In this document: in pieces, positions 48,891 to 62,599 of the stretch
Numbering within the stretch: position 1 is the first letter of the stretch
Layout of the letters: every line of letters begins with the position of its first letter
Source: Eriocheir sinensis
Taxonomy: Eukaryota; Arthropoda; Malacostraca; Decapoda; Varunidae
Assembly: GCF_024679095.1 (NCBI RefSeq)
Contig: NC_066518.1
Span: forward strand, 6,041,610 to 6,105,609
Direction of reading: 5' to 3'
DNA length: 64,000 bases
Position numbers and translations under genes: made by a program
Notes under the pieces: model-generated
What the model was told of the DNA's origin: nothing
Databases searched by the model: none
The model's input: only the letters and a program-made list of their open reading frames with translations

Positions 48891-49235
48891 GGGTAGGCGG
48901 TGGCTGAGTGGTAGCGTGCGGGCTCCACATTCACCGCGTGATGGACGACGCGGGTTCGAATCCCCACGCTACCACCTGGGATTTTTCAGTCACCGCCGAG
49001 TGGCCTAAGACTACCCACATGCTGTCCTGAAGACCACCCATCAACCCGGACTCTAGAGGAAACCGTCCAAGTGAATCAAGAACGAGTTCCGGGGGGCAGC
49101 ATGAGCCACAGAAAGATGGCGCCACTATAAAACACTTGTCTGCGCCGTGACGGGCTGGGTCCGACATCCATCCAGGCCCCTCAAGAAAAAGCCTACCGGC
49201 GCTAAAGGCTGACAAAAAAAAAAAAAAAAAAAAAA
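48891..49235 (+). mobile_element. tRNA-derived SINE, full length, plus strand
   Basis: Head at 48891 (GGCGGTGGCTGAGTGGTAGC, box A), box B GGTTCGAATCC at 48953-48963, body, and poly(A) 49214-49235. It splits the RT relic at a point where the two sides rejoin (NLHNCT and PDIKHIAY). Confidence 0.88.
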
Positions 49236-49400
49236 GTGTGCAGTTATGTAGATTCCTCCTCAAGAACCCTAGTGTTCTGTTGGCTGTGGCACTGATGTGG
49301 TCTATGTGAGTGTTAAATTTTAAGTTAGTTGAGAGATGGATACCAAGATACTTGTGTGTGTGAAGTTGTAAACTGATTCAAGGTCTGAATTATGGAGACG

Positions 49401-50089
49401 AGAGTTTCTATATACTCATTAAATAACAGACTATTTGGCGCCCCCTCGGAGCAGATTAAAGTAAACTACACACGTGACAATAGTCAATGTAATGCAAATA
49501 AAAAGCCTTTTTTTGCGGAAATAGGGAGGCAACGGGATACAATCATATATGCAATAAAACGTTCAGAGTGACATACCAAGATTAGATAGCGTCTCTGCCG
49601 TAAAAAAAATAAAAAAAAAGCTTCCCTTGAGAGCCGTAACTAATCTAACAACGTTAAAGTAACTCCTCACGCTCTGTATTGGTGAAAGGCGTCCTGGGTC
49701 TGGTGGCCAAACTTAATTTACGTTCCAGAGTAACATCATTTAAGAGCTGACTCGAAACCACGTCGAATTTTCTTCCAAGTCCCCCAACGCTCGTACATTC
49801 TGCTTAAAGAGTAAATCCAACTCCAGGCCATGAAGCTTAAAACATAATTTGCCATTCACAGATCGGCGAATCCCATGCAAGTCTTCCTGTCTTCCTGTCC
49901 CACAAGTAATACGTAAGAGTAGTAATAAGAGCAAGTAATGATCGTAATAAGAAGAAACAGTAAGAGTACGGATGATGGCTAGATTCTAAAACATGTCATC
50001 TGCAGGTTATATCATCCTCCATCCACGAGACGAATATACGAGCTCGAGCAGTCTAATGAATGCCCCAACTACAGGCTACTTGTTACCAC
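49401..50089. other. No recognised feature
   Basis: No gene or known repeat seen. Short open frames here lack motifs. Confidence 0.4.
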
Positions 50090-50830
50090 TCTCTATACAG
50101 TTTTCACCCGTTCTCTGTTTTATATTTCAGGAGGTGACCAATAAGTTTTTTTTGAATGGAGAGGGAGACAATTGTAAGTACACCATCTATCCCAGAAAAT
50201 TAAGTGATATGAAAGGAACTAAAATATAAATCATATATATTTAGTTAGTGGCAGCCGTTCTCTGTAGTCTTTTCGCTCATTCTCTGTGCGATCGTTCATA
50301 TAGTGGCAGATATTTTTTTGAGGGGGAGAGGCAACTGTAAGTACACTATCTATCCCAGAAAATTAATATGAAAAGGAATTTTAGTACATGCATAAACATT
50401 TAAATAGTAGCAATTATTCTCTCTAATATTCGCTCATTCTCTATTCCATCGTTCATAAAGTGGCAGATAATTTGTTGAGAGGGGGAATGGGACAACTGTA
50501 AGTAGTACATCGTCTATCCCACAAACTGAATATGAAAAGGAACCACAACATATCCATTAATCAGTTAGATAGTAGCAACCATTCTCTCTAGTATTCGCCC
50601 ATTCTCTCTTCTATCGTTCATAAAATGGTTGATATTTTTTTGAGAGGGGGGGGGGGAGGAAACAACTGTTAGTACTTCATATGTCCCAAAAACGAAGTAA
50701 TATGGAAAGGAACTAAAACGTAAGCCATAAGTACTTACATTCTCTCTAGTATTTGCTCATTCTCTAGTTTATCGTTCATGAAGTGGCAGATATTTTTTTT
50801 TTTTTTTTTGGGGGGGGGGGCAGCTGTAGC
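50090..50830. repeat. Tandem repeat, unit about 165 bases
   Basis: Four to five diverged head-to-tail units. Each has GCTCATTCTCT, ATCGTTCATAAAGTGGCAGA, a T-run and G-run, AACTGTAAGTAC and TCTATCCCAGAAAATTAATA. Confidence 0.8.
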
Positions 50831-50920
50831 ACCGTCTTGGCAGGCCACCCCGGCGCCAGGTATCGCTTTTAAGGGGAGATAAACTGTCATAGGGAGGGGG
50901 GGACGGACTGAATTTACTTT

Positions 50921-50922
<2 letters not shown>

Positions 50923-50991
<69 letters not shown>

Positions 50992-51016
50992 CGATTCAGC
51001 ATCCTTCACTACCCGC

Positions 51017-51087
<71 letters not shown>
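50923..51087. repeat. (GT)n and (GA)n microsatellites
   Basis: GT at 50923-50988 and GA at 51022-51087, separated by 33 bases. Confidence 0.95.
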
Positions 51088-51090
<3 letters not shown>

Positions 51091-51741
51091 TCTATCCTTA
51101 CTTGTCGAGCCTCCAAGAGAGTAATGCCTCAAAAACTCGTCCTTTATCCCTCGGCAAGGCGTGGCTTCTCCTCCCCTCCCCTCCTGTGTGTCCTTGGCCT
51201 CCTCCTCTCTCTTGTCGGTGGCCTTGACTCACTTCAAAAAAGGAAGGATGAAAGAGACGAGGAGAAAAAAAATATCACTAACGTTATGAAGGACGTGAAT
51301 GACTCTCTCTCTCTCTCTCTCTCTCTCAGCTGCTTTTCTCACCACCTCTTTTACATCTGCTTTCTTCGCCGCCAGATGCTGCTGCTACGAACTTGGTTAT
51401 GTCATTCTTGTTACATATACTCTCCTCTTCCCCCACGATCACCACCATCTTCTTTTCTATTACTCTTCTGCTCCTGTTCCTTCTCGTCATTTTCTTCTTC
51501 TCCCTCGTCCTCGTCCTCCTCCTCCTTAAGAAGCTCGTAAATCTGCCTCTACTCGGCTGATGAGCGGCGGGAGGCTGAGAAAAGACACCGGCAGCCTCAA
51601 CCACCCTCGGAATGAACTCGCCTCTCTCTCTCTCTCTCTCTCTCTACTTGCGGGTATCGTTGAAACTATTTTCGTTCCTCGCATTTTTTTTAGTTTCTCT
51701 TACTCGTTTCTTGTCTTTGTTTTCCTCTTCCTTTCCAATGC

Positions 51742-51796
<55 letters not shown>

Positions 51797-52007
51797 CTTA
51801 GCAAAACCACACTATAATAATTCTCAATGTCTTTCCGTGTGTTTATCATCTCTCCTCATCCTCTTTATCCTTCTTCCCGTGTGTGGATTTTCCTTAATTA
51901 TCTACTTTTTTTTTTCATTCCTTCGTCTTTTTATCCTTCCCGTGCGTGGGTGGCTTATATACGTATATCTCTTTTTTTTTTTTTTTCTCCCTTCATGTAT
52001 TTATCCT

Positions 52008-52009
<2 letters not shown>
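51088..52009. other. Pyrimidine-rich region
   Basis: CT-rich sequence with a CT array at 51744-51793. Open frames here are low-complexity (Ser/Leu) and I do not call genes. Confidence 0.6.
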
Positions 52010-52102
<93 letters not shown>

Positions 52103-52106
52103 GAGG
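52010..52106. repeat. (GA)n array followed by G-run
   Basis: About 83 bases of GA and then a run of 11 G followed by A and more G. Confidence 0.95.
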
Positions 52107-52213
52107 GGGGCGAGGGCGCGGCGTATGGTAAGGCGCCGCGACAAGACATCAGGCTTCATTATTAGGGTATTTTTCACTGTCTTGTTGGAACAGTGCTAAC
52201 GGGATACTGTGTG

Positions 52214-52262
52214 TTATTAATTTTGGCCCTTGAGATGCTTCCTTTACTGTAAAAAAAAAAAG
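52214..52262 (+). mobile_element. Jockey-like 3' end scrap
   Basis: TTTGGCCCTTGAGATGCTTC, CTTTACTGTAAAAAAAAAAA closely matches the 3' end of the element at 1-1263. It is probably an extremely 5'-truncated insertion. Confidence 0.5.
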
Positions 52263-54251
<1,989 letters not shown>

Positions 54252-54702
54252 TTAAGCCCTATTCACACATAGGCGATCTTGGGACGACAGCGCCACGATC
54301 CTGGTTCGTTCTGGTATCGTCGGAATTTGGTGCACTTAAGCCCGTCCCAGGGGTGTGGATTATTTTGACACGACGCTTGTAGGAGTATTGCCCGAATGCT
54401 GGACGGAAGCTGCAGAACCATAACGATGCCTGCCAGATAGCTGCCCGGTATCTGAACGATCGACGACGATCAATCTTGAGATTTGGATTTAACGTTTTTT
54501 TCAGGCGATGATTCCTACCCGACTAGTGCCCGGCAACAAAACGACAATAAAGAACACTGCCCGATTGCTAAATGAATGCTGCTCGATTACCGAACGAATC
54601 CACAACGACTCCTGTCTTTTCCCCCTCCGGTAGGTATAAAACCACACCTATGCGGCATCCCTCTACAGACCTCAGGTGAACGCAGGAGGCGCAACACAGT
54701 TC

Positions 54703-55092
54703 CTACGTCAGGCCCAGTGTGCAAGACTCACCTTCCACGTTCAGCTCATTCGCCTTCTCCTCTAGTAGGCGTTGTTTCTTTTGGGCGTCCTTATATGACT
54801 TCAACTTGCGGTTGTATAATAGTGGGTTGCTGTGCATCCACTCTGCTAGTTCTACCTCCTGTTTGTCGGTGAAGGTGACGCATTTCCTCCTCCGGCGTTG
54901 CCCCTTGGACGTGTCCGCTACAGGTGCCAACTCATGCCATGAGTCCATGCTTTGTGATTCTTGGGATTGGGTCTCGGGCCTCTCTTCCATGAACTCATTG
55001 TGCTCCTCCAACATCTGTGTCTGGCTCTCGACAAAGAGGTCAGGTGACTGGGACATGATGTCAGGTTGACCGTGGTTATGCAACTGCAACAA
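54703..55092 (-). CDS. MADF/Myb-like accessory protein of a Harbinger-like element
   Basis: 129 residues. The N-terminal half is acidic and Gln/Ser-rich; residues about 68-118 hold FTDKQEVELAEWMHSNPLLY and NRKLKSYKDAQKKQRLLEEK, the helix pattern of MADF/SANT-like DNA-binding domains that PIF/Harbinger transposons encode beside their transposase. A basic KGQRRRRK stretch precedes it. It is open and lies inside matching terminal repeats. The C-terminal end is short for the family, so it may be truncated; a host gene is less likely. Confidence 0.6.
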   Translation of the reverse strand: MLQLHNHGQPDIMSQSPDLFVESQTQMLEEHNEFMEERPETQSQESQSMDSWHELAPVADTSKGQRRRRKCVTFTDKQEVELAEWMHSNPLLYNRKLKSYKDAQKKQRLLEEKANELNVEGESCTLGLT

Positions 55093-55238
55093 GTAGGGTC
55101 GTCAGGTAACGGTAGCACACAGGGGCGTCAGGAGCGTAGGGTGGCAGGCAGGGCTGATGCCATGTTGGGCAGCACTCGTTTAGCTGTCGTTCAGAATTCG
55201 CTCAAGTGAACGATTCGCCGGGCAGCTATCGTATAGCT

Positions 55239-57266
55239 CAGTGGTTCTCAACCTTTTTACTACCACGCCCCCTCTAGGAGCTGCTCTTTCCCTCTACGCC
55301 CCCCTTGTATCTAAAGACAAATTTCACTCCCAGATTTAAAAAGAAAAGAAAAATCTTTTTTGGTCCATTTACTAAGCATGAATTACATTAGTGAGATATT
55401 TGACATCACTGTTTTAATGCTACCAGATTTTTAATACATGGTTATTGAGATATTTGGAACTGCTTCTTAGCTACCAGATCTTGAATACATGGTTATTGAG
55501 ATATTTGACACTGCTTCTTAGCTACCAGATCTTGAATACATGGTTATTGAGATATTTGACACTGCTTCTTAGCTACCAGATCTTGAATACGTGGTCGAAT
55601 GCTTGAAAGTGCACAACGTAAATCCCCTTCAACGTTCAGGCGGTTTCTATACTTGGTTTTGATAGCAACGAGCGTGGAAAATGCAGTTTCACATAGATAC
55701 GTGGATCCAAACATTGTTAGAATCCGAAGAGCCTGATGTGAGATCAGAGGGTAAGCAGGAAGGTACTTGACCCAGAACGTCTCCAAATCCATATCTTTGA
55801 AGTCTTCTTTAGCTCTGGAGTTGAACTTCAACTCAAGGAAATCCTCCTGGACTTCATCAGCAACATCAGCTACCTCACGTACATTGAAATGGGTTCCTGA
55901 TGAATTTCCAGGCTTCACGCTTCTCGTCTATATCTGGGAAGTATCTGATGAATTTTGCTTTCAAGTCACTTAGATGAGTGATTATTTGTTTCTTTAACTC
56001 AGAGTCAAGGTTACTGTGAGCGACAGCAGAATCCAAGTTCCTAAAACTGGCTGTATTTCCCTGCTGAATTCGACATTTCCAGAGGTCGAGTTTGCCCATG
56101 AAGGCTCGAATGGTGTCATGATGCATGATGATGTTGATGTTTTTCCCTTGTAGTTTAAGGTTCACAGCATTCAGTGCTTCAAAAATGTCCATCAGGAAAG
56201 CTAGAGTTATCTGAAAGTCTTCAGGCTGGAATTTGTCATGAAGGTCTGCCTTCTGCTTTGAATCTAGAAATATTGCTACTTCTCGTAGCTCATAAAGCCG
56301 TCCAAGCATGTTCCCTTTTGATAGCCATCGTACATTCGTGTGAAAAAGCAAGGCTTCATGTTCGGATTCCATATCCTTACACAGCAGTTTGAAGAGACGA
56401 CTGTTTAAGGCTCCATCTTTGATGAAGTTGACTACCTTGATAGCCACGTTCAGGACATCCCTCATTTCAGCAGGCAAAGTTCTGGATGCCAATGTTATGG
56501 CTTCACGATGAAGTATGCAGTGTGTACTCATTACTGAGGGATTTTTTCTTTCACCTTTGTGAGGAACCTAGACTGCAGACCAAGCATGGCTGAGCTCCAT
56601 CAGTACATACCCCTACCAGCGAGTCCCAAGAAAGTTTATTTTCCTGAAAAAAGTTAGATGAATTGTGAAAAATAGCTTCTGCTGTTGTGCAACCTTCCAT
56701 GGGGTGACAGAATAGAATTTCCTCTTTTATATTGTTGCCTGACACGAAACGAACATACATCAGTAACTGAGAACACTGAGCGATATCAGTCGTTTCATCA
56801 CACTGGATGGCAAAAACAGGGGAGGCTCTTACTTGGTCGAGAGTTTGATGTTTGATATCTTGAGACAAATCATCGATCCTTTTCTTGACTGTATCGTTTG
56901 ACAGAGAAATTTGGGAAAGCTTGTTTGCACTATCTTTCCCCAGAACGAGTTCTGCTGCACAGAGTATACTTGGTTTTATGAGACACACTCCAATGTTATG
57001 GCTCTTCTTGCTCTTTTCAATCAATCAGGAGGGGGTCAATGTACACGGAAAATGGTATGCCTGGGAGACTTTAGAAAACAAGAATTAGTAACGACAATAC
57101 TTCTGCATTATTTCATAAACTTATCTTTACAGTACTGCCCCACGCTCTTGTCAAGAAAATAGCACATAACTGAATTTTTTTTTACTTTCCAGGAGGGGCT
57201 CGCGCCCCTCCTGGAAATTACTCACGCCCCCCTAGGGGAGCGCGCCCCCCAGGTTAAGAACCACTG
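55239..57266 (-). mobile_element. hAT transposon (Buster/ZBED5-like), degenerate
   Basis: Ends CAGTGGTTCTCAACCT and complementary AGGTTAAGAACCACTG, flanked by the exact 8-bp duplication GTATAGCT (55231-55238 and 57267-57274). The minus strand codes a broken transposase. Inserted inside the Harbinger-like element. Confidence 0.92.
55544..57024 (-). pseudogene. hAT transposase relic (ZBED5/Buster-like)
   Basis: Three frames: 57024-56551 (SLSNDTVKKRIDDLSQDIKH, FAIQCDETTDIAQCSQLLMY, the first catalytic Asp region), 56531-55875 (CILHREAITLA, HTNVRWLSKGNMLGRLYEL, RW motif) and 55918-55544 (HAT C-terminal dimerisation-like LRILTMFGSTYLCETAFSTL). Two frameshifts and loss of the N-terminal BED zinc finger make it inactive. 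Confidence 0.87.
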
Positions 57267-57644
57267 GTATAGCTGCTGTGCAGCTGTCAGGCAGCTGTTG
57301 TAACGGTCAAAAATTTAATTTCGTGCCCGATCACTGCACGAGTGCTGCCTAACCTATCACGAAAGCTTCACGTTAGCTGGACGATCACTGCGAGTACTGC
57401 ACGATGCCTGCAACACTCCTGCCCGATCTTTGACAAAGTCACCGACCACGCCGATGGCTGCCCGAAAAATATACGCAGCGCTTATTTTTCGTGCTCCTTG
57501 CCGACTCATCGTCTAACAGTCGTGGTGCACGGATTTCCCCAACGACGACTAGACGATGTGCTACGAATATGACCCCGAATGCTGCCCAAATGGCAGTCGG
57601 GCAGCTATCGCGTTCAAGATCGTGTATGTGTGAAAGCCCTTTTA

Positions 57645-58439
<795 letters not shown>

Positions 58440-59135
58440 AAAAATTCCTTGGAATCACTTTAAAGCTTGTTAGATGCCCTAATCCTTTAGTTATTTTTTG
58501 CTACACGAATGTTGATCTTTACTAATCTGGCTAATTCATCATGTTTAAATATCCCAGAGGTGAGTTTCACCATTCTTAATTTTCATATAAAATTTCCTGT
58601 TAAGTCTATTTCGTATTTAAGCCTACTTGTCATCAACTTTGGATCACTATTTTCCTTCCTTAGTGTACGGTCATGGGTATGCTTAACCCCTACCACTAAA
58701 CTATTACCCTAACTAAATTACTGTAGGTCATTTCTGCATGTTTCCCCTGGGCATCGAATTTCAGCCATGGGCCCTGGCCCTTATCTAACCCTAATGAACC
58801 CCAGTAAACTTCCTCAAGGTGTCTTCTAAGCTTTTCGTAATTTACTCTTATAAAATCAGCCACCAATTTTGGGTTGCTTTCGCCCAATCCAAGTTACCCT
58901 TATTTCTATGTAATCATGACAACCTTGCTCTATCCCAACCTCTACCTCACTTATCATACAGTCATTATTAGTTCAGACTAAGTCTAAAATATTAGCAGCA
59001 TCACGGGTGGGCTCAGTAACTACCTGTTTTAGGAAATCGTAATGCTTTAAGAAAATCTTCGGATTCTAGGTCACCCAGTATGCCGTCCCAATGTATGTTC
59101 CTATGATTGAACTAACCCATTATATACATGTATAT
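58440..59135 (-). pseudogene. CR1-like endonuclease/linker fragment, heavily decayed
   Basis: Minus strand sequence matching 36421-37000 in order, including the DNA for TEPTRGNNILDLVLTN (near 58975) and the linker (58640-58900). It lies directly upstream of SLC22 copy 3. Confidence 0.65.
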
Positions 59136-59364
59136 TGATGGCCGCTAAGATACTCTGGGGCCCTCCATGGCCTTCCAGGTCCAGGAGCTATGCACGGGCA
59201 TCATTCCATCTCTTAGGCCCTGGATCTATAGTAGGAGAGAATACATGAACTGACCTTCCCTCAACCCCTGACAGGATAGAGTAAGCCACGTAAGGGTGAC
59301 GAATATAGTTCACAGGAGGTGTAAACATGACGCTGCGTAATGGACTTCTTGTCGCACAGGAAAG

Positions 59365-59539
59365 ATGGATACAAATGCTCCTGAACCAGCCACAGAGGAA
59401 GGGTTCAAGGACGACCCCCGCGAGGCTCAGAAGGACCATGACGATCCGCTGGCGGGGGCGACGACCTTCGAGGACCTGATGAAGGTGGTGGGCCCTTACG
59501 GCCGCTGGACGATCATGGTGGTGTTCGTCTGTGCCGTCG
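59365..59539 (+). CDS. SLC22 copy 3 exon 1
   Basis: Protein identical to copy 1 exon 1; one base differs in 175 (GCCGTCG against GCCGTTG at the end). Donor GTACGT. Confidence 0.88.
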
Positions 59540-62103
59540 GTACGTACGTACGCATGCAACCCTGTGCAGTGTTGTTTGAGTCTGGCAAACGAGTGTTAGC
59601 CATAGGCAGGGAAGCAGCACCCTTCTTTCTTGTATTGTGATGCTTATCACACGAGTGTTTGCCAACAGCACGGCAGGAATAATTCAGTAATACACATAGG
59701 TCACACAGTGATTTAAAGACTCGGCCTATAAGCATGGAAGTTCCTGGAAATAGTTACTCTTCATTTGCTCTCCCGATCCATAAAGCTACTAATCTCAACT
59801 TGAAACTTACTTTTTTTTTTTTTTTTTTTAACGTTGTTGCCTATTGCGCCGGTAGGCATCTTCCCGGTGGGGCCTGATGGTCGGCCCAAGGCTTCTTCCA
59901 GGTGGGGCCTGATGGTCGGCCCAGCCCGTTCTGGCGCAGGCGAGTGTTTATAGTGGCGCCATCTTGCATTGGCTCATGCTGCCCCCCGGAACTCGTTCTT
60001 GATTCGCTTGGACGGCTTCCTCTAGAGTTTGCAAAAGCTACATTAAATCCTAAATTTTTTCCATCAATTCTCTGCTCTGTTCGGCAGTCAAATAAAGAAA
60101 AGTTAGGTTTAGGATGGAGATACGAAGGCTCTTGCCTATCTCCATCCTAAACCTATCTTTGCTCTATTTGAACCCGTTGCTACGGGCCCTAACATCATTA
60201 TCTACATCATCCTTTTTAATCATGTGCTGTGCTGTTTGTAGCACGAATATTGGTAATGAGCAGACCAGTACTAATTGAGTTTACACACACACACACACAC
60301 ACGCAGGCAACGTGCCCTCGCCATCATGCTCCATGACGTACGAAATGGTGGGCGCCACTCCCGACCACTGGTGTAGCGTGGCGCCGCTGCTCCGTGCCAA
60401 CTGGACCCAGCACCAGATAACATCCTTCGCCATCCCCACCAGGTGACGTGCTTACCTATTTGTTCCGACCTTTTTTTTTTTTCGGGACCGAGTCAAGCTC
60501 GTATGTCTCGTACACAGGGGAACTCCTATGAACCTAACTGCAGCACTCGTTTTTTTCCATAAATATTCCACCTTGTGTTTCCACCCATGCTACTATTCGC
60601 GGCCGAGTCATAAGGAACAGAATTGTTCAGTTCTTTGAAAATGAGTTCTTTAGCATCACAAGTCTTCAAACACCAATTTCAGTTATAGAAGCAAGTGACT
60701 CATTATTAAAGGTTGGCTTATCTATACGGTTAAGGAGTTATTGCTATGTATACCGCTTTGGATTCTCCCATGTAACCATAAAGCCTCGTCACATGACACA
60801 AGCCAAAGAGTACGACTCGATGGAACCTTTTCCTTGTACAGTCTCCACTGTCGCCGTGGTGGCGCTTGTCACCTTGTCATTCTTAAGAGCTGTTTTGCTC
60901 CATATATCCCGCCTCTTGCCTCTATTCTTTCTGTGTTACTGTTTGTGTCTGGGGCAGAGGCAACAGCAATCTAACTCGCCGCTGCCTGACAGGAGCGACA
61001 CAGGACGGCTGGACGGCTGCGTCATGAGGGACTACAATTACGAGGCCGCGGCGGCGCTGGGCTACGAGGGCGCCATGGCCAAAGCATCGCTGCTGCTGGT
61101 CTCCAACGACACACTCGCCTGTCCATCCCGGAGCTTTAACCACTCACAACATCCAGACACCTTCGTCACCGAGGTGGACTTGGGATGCGTTTGGTTGTTG
61201 TTGACTCACTCACGCTGGACATGATTTGTTGGCTGTTTTCTGGTATTCTTCCCTAGTCTCCGTCCAAGGGCACAATGCATTTAGGCAAGAAATCGTGCAA
61301 ACAGGGTACTGGGATTCATTTCAAGGAGCGTAAGCAGTATAGGCGCCTAAGTTATCCTCAAGCTATATTAAGCAATAGTTAGAACTCATCTCGATTATCC
61401 GGTCTAGTTCTGGTCACCTTACTAAAGAATGGATATCAAATTGTTAGAATAAGTACAGTGGAGGATGAAAAAGATAATATAATTCACGGGTTAAGAAACT
61501 TGCCATATGAAGAAAGATTTAAATAAATAAACTTGCATTCTCTAGAGTCTAGAAAGGCGAAGGGTGCGAGGAGACTTGATCGAAGTTTATAAATGGATGA
61601 AGGGGGCATTTATAAGGGGGATATTAATAAGGTTCTGATGGCAAGAGAACTGGGTAAGACACGTATAAATGGGTTTAAACTGGATTAATTCAGATTCAAC
61701 AAGGACATAGGGAAGAACTGGTTTACCAACAGAGTGGTGGATGAGTGGAACAGGCTTGACAGTCATGTTTTGAGTGCCAATGCGATAGTCACATTAAAAA
61801 AAAAGATGAGAAATACATGGAGAGTGATGTTAGGTGGGGTTAGACTCACAGGAGCTGCCTTGTATAAGTCTACCGGCCTCTTACAGACTCCTTACGTTCT
61901 TATGTTTTAATGTTGTATACATTGGTATGTTTCGGGCATTATGAAATTTATTTTGGAATACCTCTTCTCTATGTCTATCTATTTATCTATTTCTCGCAGT
62001 GGGACCTGGTGTGTGATCGAAGGCACTTGTATGCCAGCAGTCAAGCCGCCATCTATGTTGGCAGTTTCTTCGGCAGTCTGTTGTCCAGCCACATCTTAGA
62101 TAT
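59365..62103 (+). CDS. SLC22-type copy 3, first four exons (continues past window)
   Basis: Exons 1-4 match copy 1 in length (175, 136, 181, 104) and phase, and all are open. They give the N-terminus, TM1, the glycosylated extracellular loop and WDLVCDRRHLYASSQAA with TM2. No exon 5 is seen from 62104 to 64000, which holds retroelement and transposon sequence; the rest should lie beyond the right edge or be lost. Intron 3 holds a CR1-like fragment. Exons 2-4 differ from copy 1 at roughly 5-14 percent of bases, many changing the protein, so substrate range may differ. Confidence 0.82.
59813..60030 (-). mobile_element. tRNA-derived SINE, head missing
   Basis: T-run at 59813-59830 (poly(A) end), then the SINE body in reverse. 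The segment GGTGGGGCCTGATGGTCGGC occurs twice (59870 and 59902), a local duplication. It ends at 60030 without the tRNA-like head. Sits in intron 1 of SLC22 copy 3. Confidence 0.75.
60307..60442 (+). CDS. SLC22 copy 3 exon 2
   Basis: Same length and phase as copy 1 exon 2 with about 19 base differences. The first sequon is changed (CSMT instead of SNMT loses one N-glycosylation site); NWT is kept. The acceptor is again at the end of a short AC repeat (CACACGCAG). Confidence 0.88.
60993..61173 (+). CDS. SLC22 copy 3 exon 3
   Basis: 181 bases, about 9 differences from copy 1. Codes DGCVMRDYNYEAAAALGYEG and the loop cysteines; ends at GAG before GTGGAC. Confidence 0.88.
61255..61905 (+). mobile_element. 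CR1-like fragment in intron 3 of SLC22 copy 3
   Basis: Decayed RT C-terminal sequence parallel to 14360-15010 (TAGTCTCCGTCCAAGGGCAC at the start, TACGTTCTTATG at the tail). Several frameshifts. Confidence 0.8.
62000..62103 (+). CDS. SLC22 copy 3 exon 4
   Basis: 104 bases beginning WDLVCDRRHLYASSQAA; TM2 differs at several residues from copy 1. Acceptor TTTCTCGCAG and donor GTAATG are the same as in copy 1. Confidence 0.9.
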
Positions 62104-62480
62104 GTAATGTACCTGCTTCCTATATTTCAGTGCCTTGATAGATATCTAGTGATGGCCAGTAGCGTTTCCACGTCAGGCAACGTCTATTAGCCACACTCTT
62201 TATGGACTTCTCACTGACTGACTAAGGTTACTTTTACTGTCTCTCTTCATGATAAAGTCTAATATTTTCGGGCGTGTTTTGCTCTTTCTTTAGCCTCTAA
62301 GACAAATTTATCTTTTTTAACAATGTCTGACTTCGCTATTAAACCAAGGTGGACTTTTATTAGTGTTACGTTGCTTCTTGCAAAACGGGACAAATGTGTT
62401 CTGCTGAATGAGTAATTTATCATTAACGTTTAGCCAGGTTTCCTTTGCGTTGCAATTATCTGACAGTTGTATTTCAGTTA
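62104..62480. other. Intron 4 start of SLC22 copy 3; no other feature recognised
   Basis: The first 60 bases match copy 1 intron 4 (GTAATGTACCTGCTTCCTAT). The rest is unrecognised. Confidence 0.5.
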
Positions 62481-62582
62481 GTTTTTGTCTGATTTACGGT
62501 TTAGCGTAAGCGAAGCAAACTTTTTAGTTAGTGGATTACCAGTTAACGAAACTAAGTTTTCGGTTAGCGGTGCCCACCACTG
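62481..62582. mobile_element. hAT-like terminus
   Basis: Ends GGTTAGCGGTGCCCACCACTG, the complement of the CAGTGGTGGGCAC terminus at 46585. Only about 100 bases are recognisable; the left limit is uncertain. Confidence 0.45.
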
Positions 62583-62599
62583 TAACTACTAACTACTAA

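Larger units (their letters stand above)
48110..49400 (-). pseudogene. CR1/L2-like RT relic interrupted by two SINEs
   Basis: Minus strand: KYLGIHLS and IDHISATANRTLGFLRRNLH (right of the second SINE), then PDIKHIAYDTLVRPTLEYCS, DRLEQINSKAARFMTNNYTR (48550-48890), then, left of the first SINE, TIRDWNSLP-like decayed sequence (48140-48204). It differs from the TTCTTATG family. Confidence 0.75.
54255..57641. mobile_element. PIF/Harbinger-like element with nested hAT
   Basis: Ends AGCCCTATTCACACATAGGC and, complemented from the right, AAGGGCTTTCACACATACAC, both leading into CGATCTTG; TTA lies on both sides (54252-54254 and 57642-57644). Both subterminal parts repeat a motif like GCTGCCCGATNNCTGNACGA. 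The left part codes a MADF/Myb-like protein on the minus strand. A 2028-base hAT relic has inserted in the middle. The DDE transposase is absent. Confidence 0.75.

Noticed and set aside
50926..52199. Open frames of Ser-Leu, Arg-Glu or Cys-Val repeats
   Set aside because: Low-complexity frames from GT, GA and CT arrays; no codon or domain evidence for a gene.
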